The notes under the pieces: model-generated | Seen by the model: the letters and a program-made list of their open reading frames with translations, nothing else | Database searches by the model: none | What the model was told of the DNA's origin: nothing | Translations under genes and position numbers: made by a program | Part shown: positions 15,019 through 23,661 of the stretch, in pieces | How positions within the stretch are numbered: position 1 is the stretch's first letter | Layout: each line of letters begins with the position of its first letter | NCBI GenBank assembly: GCA_938011325.1 | Contig: CALLUD010000012.1 | Location: 62,001-126,000, forward strand | Length of the DNA stretch: 64,000 nt | Reading direction: 5' to 3' | From: an uncultured Spartobacteria bacterium | Lineage (GTDB): Bacteria; Verrucomicrobiota; Verrucomicrobiia; Chthoniobacterales; JAATET01

Positions 15019-16164
15019 ATGCTCCTCCCCGTGCGTTCGCTCACTCTGCTGTCTCTGGCAGCACCTTTTCTGGCTTTTTCCCAAGCCACGACCCCTGTGG
15101 TGAAGGATGATCCGCCTCCCAAACTCGACGTGGTCGAGGAACAGGTGAAATCTCTGGCGGAAGTGCGTGAAGCGGGACGGATCCGATTCCTGAAGGATGT
15201 CTATGCCAAGATCATCTCGGTGCTGAATCAGTCGGGGGCCGCCGGTGACTTTGTCATCGACTGCATGCGGACGGTCCGGTTCCGCGGGCAGGAGAATGGA
15301 AACGTCGATTTTGCGGAATGGAAGAAGGCGAACCGCAATCTTTATAGCGACCGCGATTTCCAAAAGGCGGCGGAATTGCACCTGCAGTATCTTGCCCTCA
15401 CGCTCGAACGGGCAACCCTTGAGTCTTCGGAGCCTCTGCAGAAAAAGGTGTGGGCGCATCTTGCCCGGTTGGTCGATGCGGTCGATCTGCATCGCAATAT
15501 CGACAAGCCGGACCAGCGCGTGAAGTTCCGGGTCGTGAACGAGCAGCGGGAGGTGACCGGCGAGATCGTTGGCGACATGAACTCGATGGGCGAAGCGCAG
15601 GTTCAAAACGGAGCCAGCCCCGCGGAAATCAGGCGTTATGTCGACGACATGCTGACGGGCAACGTGGACAGTGGACTCGTTGCGCAGGCCATGGAGCTGC
15701 GGGGGCATTTCAAGGATCCGGAGAACTGGTCGATGGTGCCCGGAGATGTGGGCGCGATCCTGGAGGAGAACATCCGGCCGTTCCTTCGGGAGAAAAAAGA
15801 TCCCTCTCTCGCGTGGACGTGGGACTACGAGATCAGATATCGGATGGAGGTCCTGAAGAAGAAGAACAACGACAAGGAAACCGAGGAGTTTCGGAAGGTG
15901 GAACTCCCGCGTCTGCTTTGGAAACAGGCTCAGGACTGGAAGGTGATTGGAGCTCCCAACAAGGCCTTGGCGCAGGAGCTCAAGATCGCGCAGGACTACC
16001 CGACCCACCGGGATTTCGAGCGCTGGATGAACGAGATCGAGCGTGACGTTGCAGCTCTCAAGAGTGACAAGAAGGAGGAGGCCACCGTGGAGGAGGGTAT
16101 CGACGCTGCGACACCGCCTGGGACGGCGACGGATGCGCCGGCGGTCAATCCGAGTTCGACTTGA
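15019..16164 (+). CDS. Secreted hypothetical protein
   Basis: A 381-aa protein from the ATG at 15019, chosen because it opens a signal peptide (MLLPVRSLTLLSLAAPFLAF, cleavage near SQA). The mature protein is largely charged alpha-helix: DVVEEQVKSLAEVREAGRIR, FAEWKKANRNLYSDRDFQKA, YRMEVLKKKNNDKETEEFRK. It ends in an acidic, Ala/Pro-rich tail. No enzymatic motif is visible. The frame extends upstream to 14971, but that would bury the signal sequence. It is divergent from the LysR gene, possibly its target, and its 3' end overlaps the convergent lipoprotein gene by 20 bp. Family unknown to me. Confidence 0.6.
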   Translation: MLLPVRSLTLLSLAAPFLAFSQATTPVVKDDPPPKLDVVEEQVKSLAEVREAGRIRFLKDVYAKIISVLNQSGAAGDFVIDCMRTVRFRGQENGNVDFAEWKKANRNLYSDRDFQKAAELHLQYLALTLERATLESSEPLQKKVWAHLARLVDAVDLHRNIDKPDQRVKFRVVNEQREVTGEIVGDMNSMGEAQVQNGASPAEIRRYVDDMLTGNVDSGLVAQAMELRGHFKDPENWSMVPGDVGAILEENIRPFLREKKDPSLAWTWDYEIRYRMEVLKKKNNDKETEEFRKVELPRLLWKQAQDWKVIGAPNKALAQELKIAQDYPTHRDFERWMNEIERDVAALKSDKKEEATVEEGIDAATPPGTATDAPAVNPSST

Positions 16165-16816
16165 GTTCGAACGGCGTCTCACCGACCCGCAGTGCAATGG
16201 AGGTGTCTGTGGGCGGGTCCGATTGCGATGCCCCGGGCGGCCATGACATTTTTCGATAGGTCGATCCGTCGCGAACGATAAGATCCCGCCAGCCGTCCGG
16301 ATTTCTGCACAGGATCCCGTTTTTCCAAGGGGCCCATGTGCCATTCTGAAAACGGTTCACGGAATTCGAGATGCTGCCATCGCTCCGAACCGCGAGATAA
16401 AGGTAATCGCCTTCGGGTTCCGGGTTCAGGCGCCAAAGGCCGAGCAGTTCGGTTTTTTCTCCCTCGATCCTGGTGGCGCTCCATCGAGCGGTGTCTTTCC
16501 CGCCGAGCGCGGACCACTCGACGACATCCCCACGAGCGTTGAGGGCAATGGCTCGTGCATCGTCGAAAATCGCGGTGATGCCACGTCGGTCAGGACGCCA
16601 GAAGCCGCGGGCGCCGAGGCGGCTTTTCGGGGCGGGCGGGCCGAGCCACACGGCCTGTCCGTTTTTGTAAAGATGCAGGTCAGCTGGCCCATCCGGGGTG
16701 GTGAGCTGCCAGGAACCGGTCCAGTTGCTCGTGGTCCGCGAAGCGTCGGAAAACAGCGCACAGCCGCTGAGGAGCATCAGCAGCGCCGGCGCAAAAATGG
16801 TCGCACCCCACTTCAT
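16145..16816 (-). CDS. Putative lipoprotein, paralogue of the upstream gene
   Basis: A 223-aa protein from the ATG at 16816 with a lipoprotein signal (MKWGATIFAPALLMLLSGC, lipobox LSGC at residue 19). The mature region contains two similar ~90-residue blocks built around a GxW ... DGxxxxxxxxW pattern: GSWQLTTPDGPADLHLYKNG and LLGLWRLNPEPEGDYLYLAV then RSDGSISNSVNRFQNGTW. The same pattern occurs in the gene directly upstream, whose stop overlaps this start (ATGA). Together they look like a duplicated small beta-domain family exported to the envelope. Function unknown. Confidence 0.6.
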   Translation of the reverse strand: MKWGATIFAPALLMLLSGCALFSDASRTTSNWTGSWQLTTPDGPADLHLYKNGQAVWLGPPAPKSRLGARGFWRPDRRGITAIFDDARAIALNARGDVVEWSALGGKDTARWSATRIEGEKTELLGLWRLNPEPEGDYLYLAVRSDGSISNSVNRFQNGTWAPWKNGILCRNPDGWRDLIVRDGSTYRKMSWPPGASQSDPPTDTSIALRVGETPFELKSNSD

Positions 16817-17457
16817 GGCACAAGATGAAGGTCGGACGAGCCCACACGGAGCGGCCGCGATTCGACGGGTGGCGTGGAGCGGGTGGGGACGCGCGGAGGC
16901 CAGCTTCGGAGCTGGGGTCCGCGGGGGAAGAGAAGATCGATCGCGCCGTCGTCCCATTCGCAGCGAATGCCTTTGCCTGCTGGCACCCATGTGCCCGCCA
17001 TCCCGTCGGCGAATACCTTTCCATCGGATCGAATCGTGACATAGCGGGAGCCGGCGCCGCTCGCATTCTGAAAAATCCAGACACCCACGACATCGGCGGT
17101 CGTGCCTTTCAAGCGCAGGGCCGGACCCTCATTCGTCGGCTCGCCGTCGATCGGAGTGCCGAGCTGGTAGCCTTGGTGACGGGTCTCGCCGCTTTTGTCG
17201 GTCGAGAGGCGGTCCGTCCAACCGTCGACGAACAGGACGAGCGTGTTCCTCCCGAGGCGATGCCAGATTCCGCGTTCGCCGGCGGCACCGTCGTTCCCTT
17301 TCACCCAGGTCGACACGGCGGTTCCATCGGGCCAGAGCAGGAGGTCGAACGTCTCGCCGTCACCATCCTTGCAGGCCCAAATCTCCGGGACCCTTCGGGG
17401 CTCGGCACAAACGCTCCCGCAGGCCAGCAAGCACGCGACCAGCACCCAGACACGCAT
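16813..17457 (-). CDS. Secreted hypothetical protein, paralogue of the downstream gene
   Basis: A 214-aa protein from the ATG at 17457 with signal peptide MRVWVLVACLLACGSVCAEP; a GTG at 17475 would add six residues. It has the same repeated module as its neighbour: EIWACKDGDGETFDLLLWPD with GTAVSTW, then VVGVWIFQNASGAGSRYVTI with RSDGKVFADGMAGTW. The shared tail pattern GTWxPxxxGIxCxxxDGxxxL appears in both. The C-terminus PPRVPTRSTPPVESRPLRV is Pro/Arg-rich. It overlaps the downstream lipoprotein gene by 4 bp (ATGA), implying translational coupling. No known family recognised. Confidence 0.6.
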   Translation of the reverse strand: MRVWVLVACLLACGSVCAEPRRVPEIWACKDGDGETFDLLLWPDGTAVSTWVKGNDGAAGERGIWHRLGRNTLVLFVDGWTDRLSTDKSGETRHQGYQLGTPIDGEPTNEGPALRLKGTTADVVGVWIFQNASGAGSRYVTIRSDGKVFADGMAGTWVPAGKGIRCEWDDGAIDLLFPRGPQLRSWPPRVPTRSTPPVESRPLRVGSSDLHLVP

Positions 17458-17482
17458 CGCGGCCGAAGATTTCACCGGACCT

Positions 17483-18376
17483 TCACGCGCACAACTCTTT
17501 TTCCAAAATTGCCCGGCAGGTCGCGAGCAGGCGTGCCCGCAGCGGCCGGGCCCGCTCCGCGAATTGGCGCTGGTAACCCTCGTAGGTGCGCCGGCCTTCC
17601 TCCGTTTCGATTGGGATCGGCTCGAAACTCAGTTCGCGGAGATCATACGGACTGGCGCGCATGTCGACTTCGCGGATGTCCCACGCCAGCTCGAACGCAT
17701 CGGCGATCAGCTCCGATGCCGTGAATGGCGCGAGTTTGTAGGCCCATTTGTAGAGGTCCATGTTCGCGTGGAGGCAGCCGGATTGCTCGTTTTGCTGAAC
17801 GGTTTCCCGCGTGGGTTGCAGTCGATTCAAGGGACGGGCCGCAGGCGTGAAGAAACGAAACGCGTCGTAGTGGCTGCAGCGAATCGGCATTGAATCGACG
17901 ACCGCCGCCGTGCCCGCGGCACCCAGCCGCAGCGGCCACCGGGGGTGTCGCACCTCCGTCGTGCGATAAACCATCGCCCATTCGTGAAGTCCGAAACAGC
18001 CGAAGGCCGGCGGCCTTTGATCGACCGCTGCGAGCCAGTCGGCGATCCATTGAATGGCGGCGAGCCGTTTCGCGCCGAGATGGTCGGTGGAGATCGTCGC
18101 GCTGTTGTCCACCCACTGATACGGCGGTTGGGTGAAGGTTTCGTCCGGCTCCTCGATCACCACACCCACGCCCGGGTGCCAGCGCCGGAGCTGGCCGGGC
18201 CGGAAGGAATAGTATTCGAAAAGGAAATCGTAGACCGGATGCCGCTCGCCACGCGATGCCCGCTGCAGGTGCGGTGCGGTCCAGCGTTCCACGCGCTCCA
18301 CATGCCGAGTGCGCCGCGCCCTCCATTCATCCGGGCGCAGCCGCGTTGGCATCACCTCGGGGAACGCGACGTCCAT
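17483..18376 (-). CDS. Conserved hypothetical protein, often named 3-methyladenine DNA glycosylase
   Basis: From the ATG at 18376 (or 18352) this gives ~297 aa. The sequence RLRPDEWRARRTRHVERVER, then HPVYDFLFEYYSFRPGQLRR and WHPGVGVVI, matches a family widespread in Actinobacteria and Verrucomicrobia that databases usually label 3-methyladenine DNA glycosylase. I know of no helix-hairpin-helix or AlkA-type catalytic Asp that would justify that label here. Other conserved-looking blocks are CFGLHEWAMVYR, RCSHYDAFRFFT and GCLHANMDLYKWAYKLAPF, with several His/Cys residues that could bind metal. The end of the SPFH gene lies 10 bp upstream. Treat the function as unproven. Confidence 0.68.
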   Translation of the reverse strand: MDVAFPEVMPTRLRPDEWRARRTRHVERVERWTAPHLQRASRGERHPVYDFLFEYYSFRPGQLRRWHPGVGVVIEEPDETFTQPPYQWVDNSATISTDHLGAKRLAAIQWIADWLAAVDQRPPAFGCFGLHEWAMVYRTTEVRHPRWPLRLGAAGTAAVVDSMPIRCSHYDAFRFFTPAARPLNRLQPTRETVQQNEQSGCLHANMDLYKWAYKLAPFTASELIADAFELAWDIREVDMRASPYDLRELSFEPIPIETEEGRRTYEGYQRQFAERARPLRARLLATCRAILEKELCA

Positions 18377-18386
18377 GGCATGCGGA

Positions 18387-19271
18387 CTATTGCGTGCCGC
18401 GGGGTTCCTCCAGCGATCCGATGTTGAGAAAGGGCATGACGCTCGAGCCCTGGATTCTCGGGAGAACGCCGTCCCATTTTTCGACTGCGCGAAGCTGGAT
18501 GAGCTCCGGGCTCTGGCGAAGTGCCTCGGCCTCGCGACGGATCGCCTCGGCACGCGCCTTGGACTGAACCTCCGTGGAATACGCCTCCGCGTCGGCGCCG
18601 AGCTGTCGCTCCGCGGCCGATGCCTCGGCCTGCGTCACGCGCATGAGCTTTTCGTTCTTCGCACGAAGGGCTTCCTGCTCGGCCTTCACCTTCGACTCGA
18701 TCGCGCGATTGAACTCGTCGCTAAAGACGAAGTCCGTGATCGCGACGTTGGCAAGCTGCACCGCGTTATCAATGCCCTTCTCGTTGAGCGTCTTGTTGAT
18801 GAAGTCCTCGATGGCCGCCTGGATGGCCTGCTTGACCAGCGCGCGCTTCGTGACGAGCTCCTCCGCCGTATACTGCGCGGTCACCGCCTTGACCGACTCC
18901 TGAATGGCGGGTTCGACCAACGCGGCGGAAACCTTCGCTGTGTCGCCGATGCGCTGGAACGTGAGCGGGGCGAGTTCCCCGTTCAGCGAGTAGGCGACAT
19001 TCACCTCGGTCGAGACCGTCTGAAGATCCCGCGATGCCGCCGTGGCCTTCGCGTTCGTGGGCATGAGCCGGATGTCGATCTGCTCCACGGCGTCCATGAA
19101 CGGACGTTTGAAATGGAAGCCCTCGGCCAGCGGCTTGGGCTGCACGGCACCGAGCCGTTTCACAACACCCACGTGTCCTGCATCGACGATGACAAACACC
19201 GTCGAAAGAGCCGCGAAGATAACGAGCAGAAGAATGAATACGGGGATGAGTCCCCTCAGCGCGGAGTTCAT
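18387..19271 (-). CDS. SPFH/prohibitin-family membrane protein
   Basis: A 294-aa protein from the ATG at 19271. One N-terminal transmembrane anchor (LIPVFILLLVIFAALSTVFV, about residues 8-28) is followed by an SPFH/Band-7 domain (~30-200), with VVKRLGAVQPKPLAEGFHFK and RPFMDAVEQIDIRL typical of prohibitins. The C-terminal half is a long Ala/Glu coiled coil (FNRAIESKVKAEQEALRAKN, EASAAERQLGADAEAYSTEV). Such proteins form membrane ring assemblies linked to protein quality control. It is translationally coupled by a 4-bp overlap to the nitroreductase gene upstream. The usual partner protease FtsH is not nearby. Confidence 0.86.
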   Translation of the reverse strand: MNSALRGLIPVFILLLVIFAALSTVFVIVDAGHVGVVKRLGAVQPKPLAEGFHFKRPFMDAVEQIDIRLMPTNAKATAASRDLQTVSTEVNVAYSLNGELAPLTFQRIGDTAKVSAALVEPAIQESVKAVTAQYTAEELVTKRALVKQAIQAAIEDFINKTLNEKGIDNAVQLANVAITDFVFSDEFNRAIESKVKAEQEALRAKNEKLMRVTQAEASAAERQLGADAEAYSTEVQSKARAEAIRREAEALRQSPELIQLRAVEKWDGVLPRIQGSSVMPFLNIGSLEEPRGTQ

Positions 19272-19924
19272 GCGCCGATTCTCGTGATGATCTGCTCGCG
19301 TGGGAAGCGAACTTTGGCTCGTGCGGCGGTGTGGTCGCTCGCCGCGCGATAGCCGGCGGGACAGGCGGCCACGGTGAAGTAGCCGGTGCCTTCCAGCCCG
19401 AGAACGCGGTCGTAACCGGCGGGATCGATGCCTTCCATCGGACACGCGTCAATGTTCATGAGCGCGGCGGTGGTGAGGAACGTGCCGAGCGCGATGTAAA
19501 CCTGGCGCGTGGCCCATTCGCGAAGGTTGAACGAAGACGGCGGATTCTCGAGGAAGCCCAGGATGATCTTCTCGAGCTGGGCGAGGGTTTCGATTTCGAT
19601 CTTCTGCGTGGCGGCGGTGTGCTCAAGATGCCGCCGCACGTGATCCGCATCCACCGGGTGCTTCACCGTGAAAACCACGACATGCGACGCGTCGGCCACC
19701 TGACGCTGACCCCACGAGAGCGGGACGAGGGAATCCTTCACCGCCTGGTCGGTTACCACGAGGAATTTCCACGGCTGCAGGCCGAACGACGACGGCGAGA
19801 GCACCAATGCCTGCTCGAGCGTATCCCAGTCCTCGGGCGGGATGCGACGCGATGGATCGAATTGCTTGGTCGCATAGCGCCACTTCAGTGCGTTCAAAAT
19901 CGTTTCGTTTTCGACGGGTTTCAT
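19268..19924 (-). CDS. NAD(P)H-dependent nitroreductase-family oxidoreductase
   Basis: A 218-aa FMN enzyme of the NfsB/YfkO-like group. The start is LNALKWRYATKQFDPSRRIP, with FMN phosphate contacts in RYATKQF and the family block LSPSSFGLQPWKFLVV. The C-terminal MNIDACPMEGIDPAGYDRVL segment is also typical. Members reduce nitro groups, quinones or other small electrophiles using NAD(P)H; the natural substrate is not predictable. The stop overlaps the start of the SPFH gene (ATGA). 97 bp separate it from the divergent metalloprotease gene. Confidence 0.88.
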   Translation of the reverse strand: MKPVENETILNALKWRYATKQFDPSRRIPPEDWDTLEQALVLSPSSFGLQPWKFLVVTDQAVKDSLVPLSWGQRQVADASHVVVFTVKHPVDADHVRRHLEHTAATQKIEIETLAQLEKIILGFLENPPSSFNLREWATRQVYIALGTFLTTAALMNIDACPMEGIDPAGYDRVLGLEGTGYFTVAACPAGYRAASDHTAARAKVRFPREQIITRIGA

Positions 19925-20021
19925 GTCGTGAATCGAGCCTGAAGCAGCGGTTCAGACAAGTGCAAATCGTGGCTTACCGATTGACTTGCTCCTGGGAAGC
20001 TAAGAGCTTTCCGGAAATATC

Positions 20022-21068
20022 ATGAAGTCGGCCATCCTTGGATTTTTGGGCGCTCTGGCGCTGGCGAGCACGAGTCAGGCGATCACCATTCAGCTCGACT
20101 ACGAGTTCGCGGGGAACTTTTACAACAACAACCCCGCAGCCAGGGCAGCGCTGGAGAAGGCAGCCGCGGATCTCTCGAATGCGCTGACTCCATCGCTGAA
20201 TTCCGTCAATCAGGGCTTTTTCACGAGCGATCTGGTTGATCTCTCCTGGGGAACGAGTTTTACAAATCCGAGTGCGGATCCGGTGACGGGTCCGATTGTC
20301 GAGAAGGCCTTTTCGCCGATCGCAGCCGATGTGGTGAAGATTTACGTTGGCGCGTTCAGCTTCGCCAACCCGGGGACATTGGGAGTGGGGGGACCGGTTT
20401 CCATGACTCTCGAGCCGGCATGGATCAACGGGGCCTCGAAATCGCAGCTTCAGGCGGATGTCGACAAAGTGTCCGCGGAATCGAACGCGGTGATCCGCCG
20501 TCCTTCCGGGCCGCAGATTGGGACGATCAATGGCACGCTGGAGGCGAGTGATGGTGACGTCAAGATCTCGCTGGTTTACGGCCTTTTTGGCGGCACCCTG
20601 ACCATGGACACCGACGCGGACTGGCACTTCGACATCAACTCGCCTGTCGAAGCCGGGAAGTTTGATTTCTATTCCGTCGCGCTTCACGAAATGGTCCACG
20701 CATTGGGCTTCGGCACATCGGAGACGTGGGGCGATCAAGCCAGCGGGGCCAACTGGAGCGGCTCCAACGTGAACGCTCTCGTCGGAAACGGAATGGACCT
20801 CCTCAGTCTCGATCATCCGGGGCACATCGCGGACGGAACGATGAGCTTCAACATCTACACCGGTATCGAGCAGGAGGCTCTGATGGATCCCAACATCCTA
20901 CCGGGCACTCGGAAGGAACTCACCGCGCTGGACCTCGCGTTCCTTCGCGATCTTGGTTACGGCACGATCGTGGCGGTGCCGGAGCCTGGAACCGGGGTGC
21001 TTTTCGCGTTCGCCGCTGTGGCGGTCACCTTCGCCTGGCGCCGCAGCCGCCGGGGCGTGTCTGCCTGA
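20022..21068 (+). CDS. PEP-CTERM metalloprotease (NF038122-like)
   Basis: A 348-aa exported zinc protease. It has a signal peptide (MKSAILGFLGALALASTSQA), a fold beginning ITIQLDYEFAGNF, and the zinc motif HEMVHALGFG (HExxHxxGF, about residues 224-233), in which Glu is the catalytic base. A C-terminal PEP-CTERM sorting signal ends the protein: VPEPGTGVLFAFAAVAVTF then AWRRSRR, i.e. PEP motif, hydrophobic helix, basic tail. The protein should be recognised by an exosortase, cleaved and attached or released at the surface, usually in exopolysaccharide-producing Gram-negatives. No exosortase gene is in this window. Target proteins are unknown. Confidence 0.85.
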   Translation: MKSAILGFLGALALASTSQAITIQLDYEFAGNFYNNNPAARAALEKAAADLSNALTPSLNSVNQGFFTSDLVDLSWGTSFTNPSADPVTGPIVEKAFSPIAADVVKIYVGAFSFANPGTLGVGGPVSMTLEPAWINGASKSQLQADVDKVSAESNAVIRRPSGPQIGTINGTLEASDGDVKISLVYGLFGGTLTMDTDADWHFDINSPVEAGKFDFYSVALHEMVHALGFGTSETWGDQASGANWSGSNVNALVGNGMDLLSLDHPGHIADGTMSFNIYTGIEQEALMDPNILPGTRKELTALDLAFLRDLGYGTIVAVPEPGTGVLFAFAAVAVTFAWRRSRRGVSA

Positions 21069-21092
21069 GGTCGGCTGCCGTCGCGGATCGCC

Positions 21093-21851
21093 TCAGAGCG
21101 CCAGCTCGATGCTGATCGGGCAGTGGTCGCTGCCGAGGATTTCCGGGTGAATCTTCGCCGACTGCAGGGAGGGGCGCAGCCCGGGTGAAATCAGGAAATA
21201 GTCGATGCGCCATCCGATGTTCCGCGCCCTCGCGCCGCCCATCGGGCTCCACCATGTGTAGTGGCCGCCTTCCTTCACGAATTCGCGGAACGTATCGATG
21301 AACCCCGCCGCCACGAACGCGTCGAAGCCCGCGCGTTCCTCGGGAGTGAACCCGTGATTCTTTTCGTTGCCCTTCGGCCGCGCGAGATCGATCGGCGTGT
21401 GGGCGACGTTGAGATCGCCGCACCAGACGACGGGTTTCGTTTTCTCGAGACCTTTGAGATAGGCGAGAAAATCGCGGTCCCAGGCCTGACGATAGGGCAG
21501 GCGGGTGAGTTCGCGCTTCGAATTGGGGACGTAAACGTTGACGAGATAAAATCGCTCGAACTCCGCAGTGATCACGCGGCCCTCGCGGTCGTGCTCCTCG
21601 ATGCCGATGCCGTAGGTGACCGAAAGCGGCGGTGTCTTCGTGAAGATGGCCGTGCCCGAGTAGCCGGGTTTTTCGGCGGAGTTCCAGAATCGCTCGTAGC
21701 GCTCCGGCCAGGCGACTTCGGCCACCTGCTCGGGTCGCGCCTTGGTTTCCTGCAGACAGAGGATGTCGGGATCCTCGCGATCGAGCCATGGGAGGAAGTC
21801 CTTCCGCAGCACGGAGCGGATGCCGTTGACGTTCCAGGAGACCAGTCGCAT
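21093..21851 (-). CDS. xth: Exodeoxyribonuclease III
   Basis: A 252-aa class II AP endonuclease/3'-exonuclease acting in base-excision repair. Residues start MRLVSWNVNGIRSVLRKDFL (metal-binding Asn). ILCLQETKARPEQV carries the catalytic Glu, YSGTAIFTKTPP follows, VVWCGDLNVAHTPIDLARPK carries the D-x-N motif, and the DYFLISPGL and GSDHCPISIEL blocks carry the terminal Asp-His pair. All positions match ExoA/XthA. It is only 3 bp downstream of a second EEP-fold gene on the same strand, so the two are probably one transcript. Length is typical. Confidence 0.93.
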   Translation of the reverse strand: MRLVSWNVNGIRSVLRKDFLPWLDREDPDILCLQETKARPEQVAEVAWPERYERFWNSAEKPGYSGTAIFTKTPPLSVTYGIGIEEHDREGRVITAEFERFYLVNVYVPNSKRELTRLPYRQAWDRDFLAYLKGLEKTKPVVWCGDLNVAHTPIDLARPKGNEKNHGFTPEERAGFDAFVAAGFIDTFREFVKEGGHYTWWSPMGGARARNIGWRIDYFLISPGLRPSLQSAKIHPEILGSDHCPISIELAL

Positions 21852-21854
21852 GGC

Positions 21855-22631
21855 TTAGAGCGTGCTCGCGATGCGGAAGCGGCCGAAGAGCGCGTGGTGA
21901 TCGGAGCACAAGGTCGGCACGACCTCGACGTGCTCGACCCTCAGCCGATTGTTGAGGAAAAAGTGGTCCATCACGTAGGGCATCCGCCGCCAGGTGGGCT
22001 CCTCGTTCTGCGCGGTGCGCAGGCCGGCTTCGGCGAATTGCTGCACGAGCGTCTCCTCCGGCGAGCAGTTGAAATCCCCGGCGAGCAGCACGGGGCCGTC
22101 GACCCCGCGCACGGCATTGAGAACAAGGTCGCGCTGCTCGCGATGGTCGTCGCTGGAGCCGTTGATCATGAAGAACGCCTGCAGGTGCGTGTTGAAGAGA
22201 TTGAGGGTGTGCACCCCGAGCCGCACCTTCGCGGAGATGAGCTGGCGATGGGAGGGGCACACCTTTCTGCCCTCGAATTCGAACTCGATGGGCGCCGGCG
22301 GCAGGTCGCTGGCGACAAAATCGGTGAGCGGCGCCTTCGCGAAGATCGCCAGCGCAATGCCGAACGGCAGCTCGTCGGGATTCACCTTGGGATACGCAAA
22401 AACGGAGTGGTAACCCGTGAGCCCGTGCTTCAGCGCCATGAAATTCGGCGGAGGCCAGATTTGCTCGCCGCCGGGGCGTGCCTGCTCGACTTCCTGCAGG
22501 AAAATGATGTCGGCGTCGAAGCTCGAGATGAACTCAATCGTGTCGTCGAGGACCACCGGCGCGTTGTCGGGATCGGTCGGATCCCACGACTGGCCGAACT
22601 GCATATTGAAGGTCAACGCCGTGAATTTCAC
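21855..22631 (-). CDS. Endonuclease/exonuclease/phosphatase-family protein
   Basis: From the GTG at 22631 this gives 258 aa. It starts VKFTALTFNMQFGQSWDPTD (metal-binding Asn), has DADIIFLQEVEQARP (Glu), NLFNTHLQAFF (His), VLLAGDFNCSPEETL (D-x-N) and SDHHALFGRFRI (Asp-His), so the EEP catalytic set is complete. The frame continues upstream to 22994, but those residues are not protein-like and would overlap the divergent gene. Unlike the neighbouring ExoIII it lacks the DNA-repair-specific helices. It could be a phosphodiesterase, a sphingomyelinase-like phosphatase or a nuclease; the substrate cannot be told. Confidence 0.8.
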   Translation of the reverse strand: MKFTALTFNMQFGQSWDPTDPDNAPVVLDDTIEFISSFDADIIFLQEVEQARPGGEQIWPPPNFMALKHGLTGYHSVFAYPKVNPDELPFGIALAIFAKAPLTDFVASDLPPAPIEFEFEGRKVCPSHRQLISAKVRLGVHTLNLFNTHLQAFFMINGSSDDHREQRDLVLNAVRGVDGPVLLAGDFNCSPEETLVQQFAEAGLRTAQNEEPTWRRMPYVMDHFFLNNRLRVEHVEVVPTLCSDHHALFGRFRIASTL

Positions 22632-22785
22632 TCTGTAGAAAGGGTCTCCGGCGCTGTTGCCCAACAACGGAGGTGGCGTCTGTATAAACGCGCTTTCCGC
22701 CCTTTGCAACCCGCACAAGAGTCTGTGGGCCCACGGAAAATATCGCTCGCCGTGTGGCTGAAATATGGCACCGTTTTGGAATCGT

Positions 22786-23655
22786 ATGAACCGGCTACTC
22801 CTCGCGGGATTGATCGCGCTCAGTTCCAGCGCGCTGGCGGATGACAAGATTCGCGCGGAAGTCCGTGGCTGGGTCGAGACGGAGGGAATCGCCGAGAGCG
22901 GCGAGTTCGTGGGTCTCACGGTCGAGAGCAGTGCGCTGCGGGCCGTGCACGGGAAGGTCAACATCACCGCGAAAAACGGGCAGGTGCGCCGCATCGAGAC
23001 CTACACGGAGTGGAGCGCGCCGAACGAAGTGCGCCTGAAGATGTGGGAGAAGCTCTGGGTCTCGGGCGGAAACTTCGTCGGCTGGGTGGAGTCGAACATT
23101 GAAACGCCCAACGACAAGCGCTTTGCGCGAAACCTCATCGAGGGCGAGATCGAGCAGGAGATCCGCGAGTCGGGGTCCGGCTACATCGAGTGGACCACGG
23201 TGGGCGGAACGAACGGGATCGAGAGCCAGGCCCCGGACGAGGACGATTTTGACGAAGACGACGAGGAACTGGAGCCACTGCCGCCGGTGGAGGTGCAGGA
23301 GGTCGGGGAATTTGACGGCGTCTCGAATCGTCGCATCGAGATCGACTCGGATGGCGAGCTGACCTTCGAGGTGGAAGGCTTCGAGCGGGTGATCGTGCGC
23401 AGGGAGACCCGGAACGGCTTCGAGGCTCCGGTCGTGTGGAACGAGGAGGTTTACGTGAACCAGTCGATGAAGCTGGAGGGCGATTACAAGGGCAGCCTCG
23501 CCTACGACCCGGATGCCGGGGAGGAGCCCAGCCCCTCGCCGAGTCCCACTCCCATCCCGCCCCGTCCGACCCCGACGCCCGGCCTTTTCCCGACGCCAAC
23601 GCCGACGCTCCCGGGCGTCGACTTCGACGACGACGATTTCGATTTCACGTTCTAG
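22786..23655 (+). CDS. Secreted acidic protein with Pro/Thr linker
   Basis: A 289-aa protein from the ATG at 22786, chosen to expose the signal peptide MNRLLLAGLIALSSSALA. The N-terminal ~140 residues are a likely beta-rich domain (IRAEVRGWVETEGIAESGEF). Then comes a very acidic segment (APDEDDFDEDDEELEPLPP), a second short domain (RRIEIDSDGELTFEVEGFER) and a proline-threonine linker (PSPSPTPIPPRPTPTPG), ending DFDDDDFDFTF. Linkers of this kind usually tether surface domains. Homology is unknown to me. The 42-bp repeat array lies directly downstream. Confidence 0.58.
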   Translation: MNRLLLAGLIALSSSALADDKIRAEVRGWVETEGIAESGEFVGLTVESSALRAVHGKVNITAKNGQVRRIETYTEWSAPNEVRLKMWEKLWVSGGNFVGWVESNIETPNDKRFARNLIEGEIEQEIRESGSGYIEWTTVGGTNGIESQAPDEDDFDEDDEELEPLPPVEVQEVGEFDGVSNRRIEIDSDGELTFEVEGFERVIVRRETRNGFEAPVVWNEEVYVNQSMKLEGDYKGSLAYDPDAGEEPSPSPSPTPIPPRPTPTPGLFPTPTPTLPGVDFDDDDFDFTF

Positions 23656-23661
23656 CGCGTC

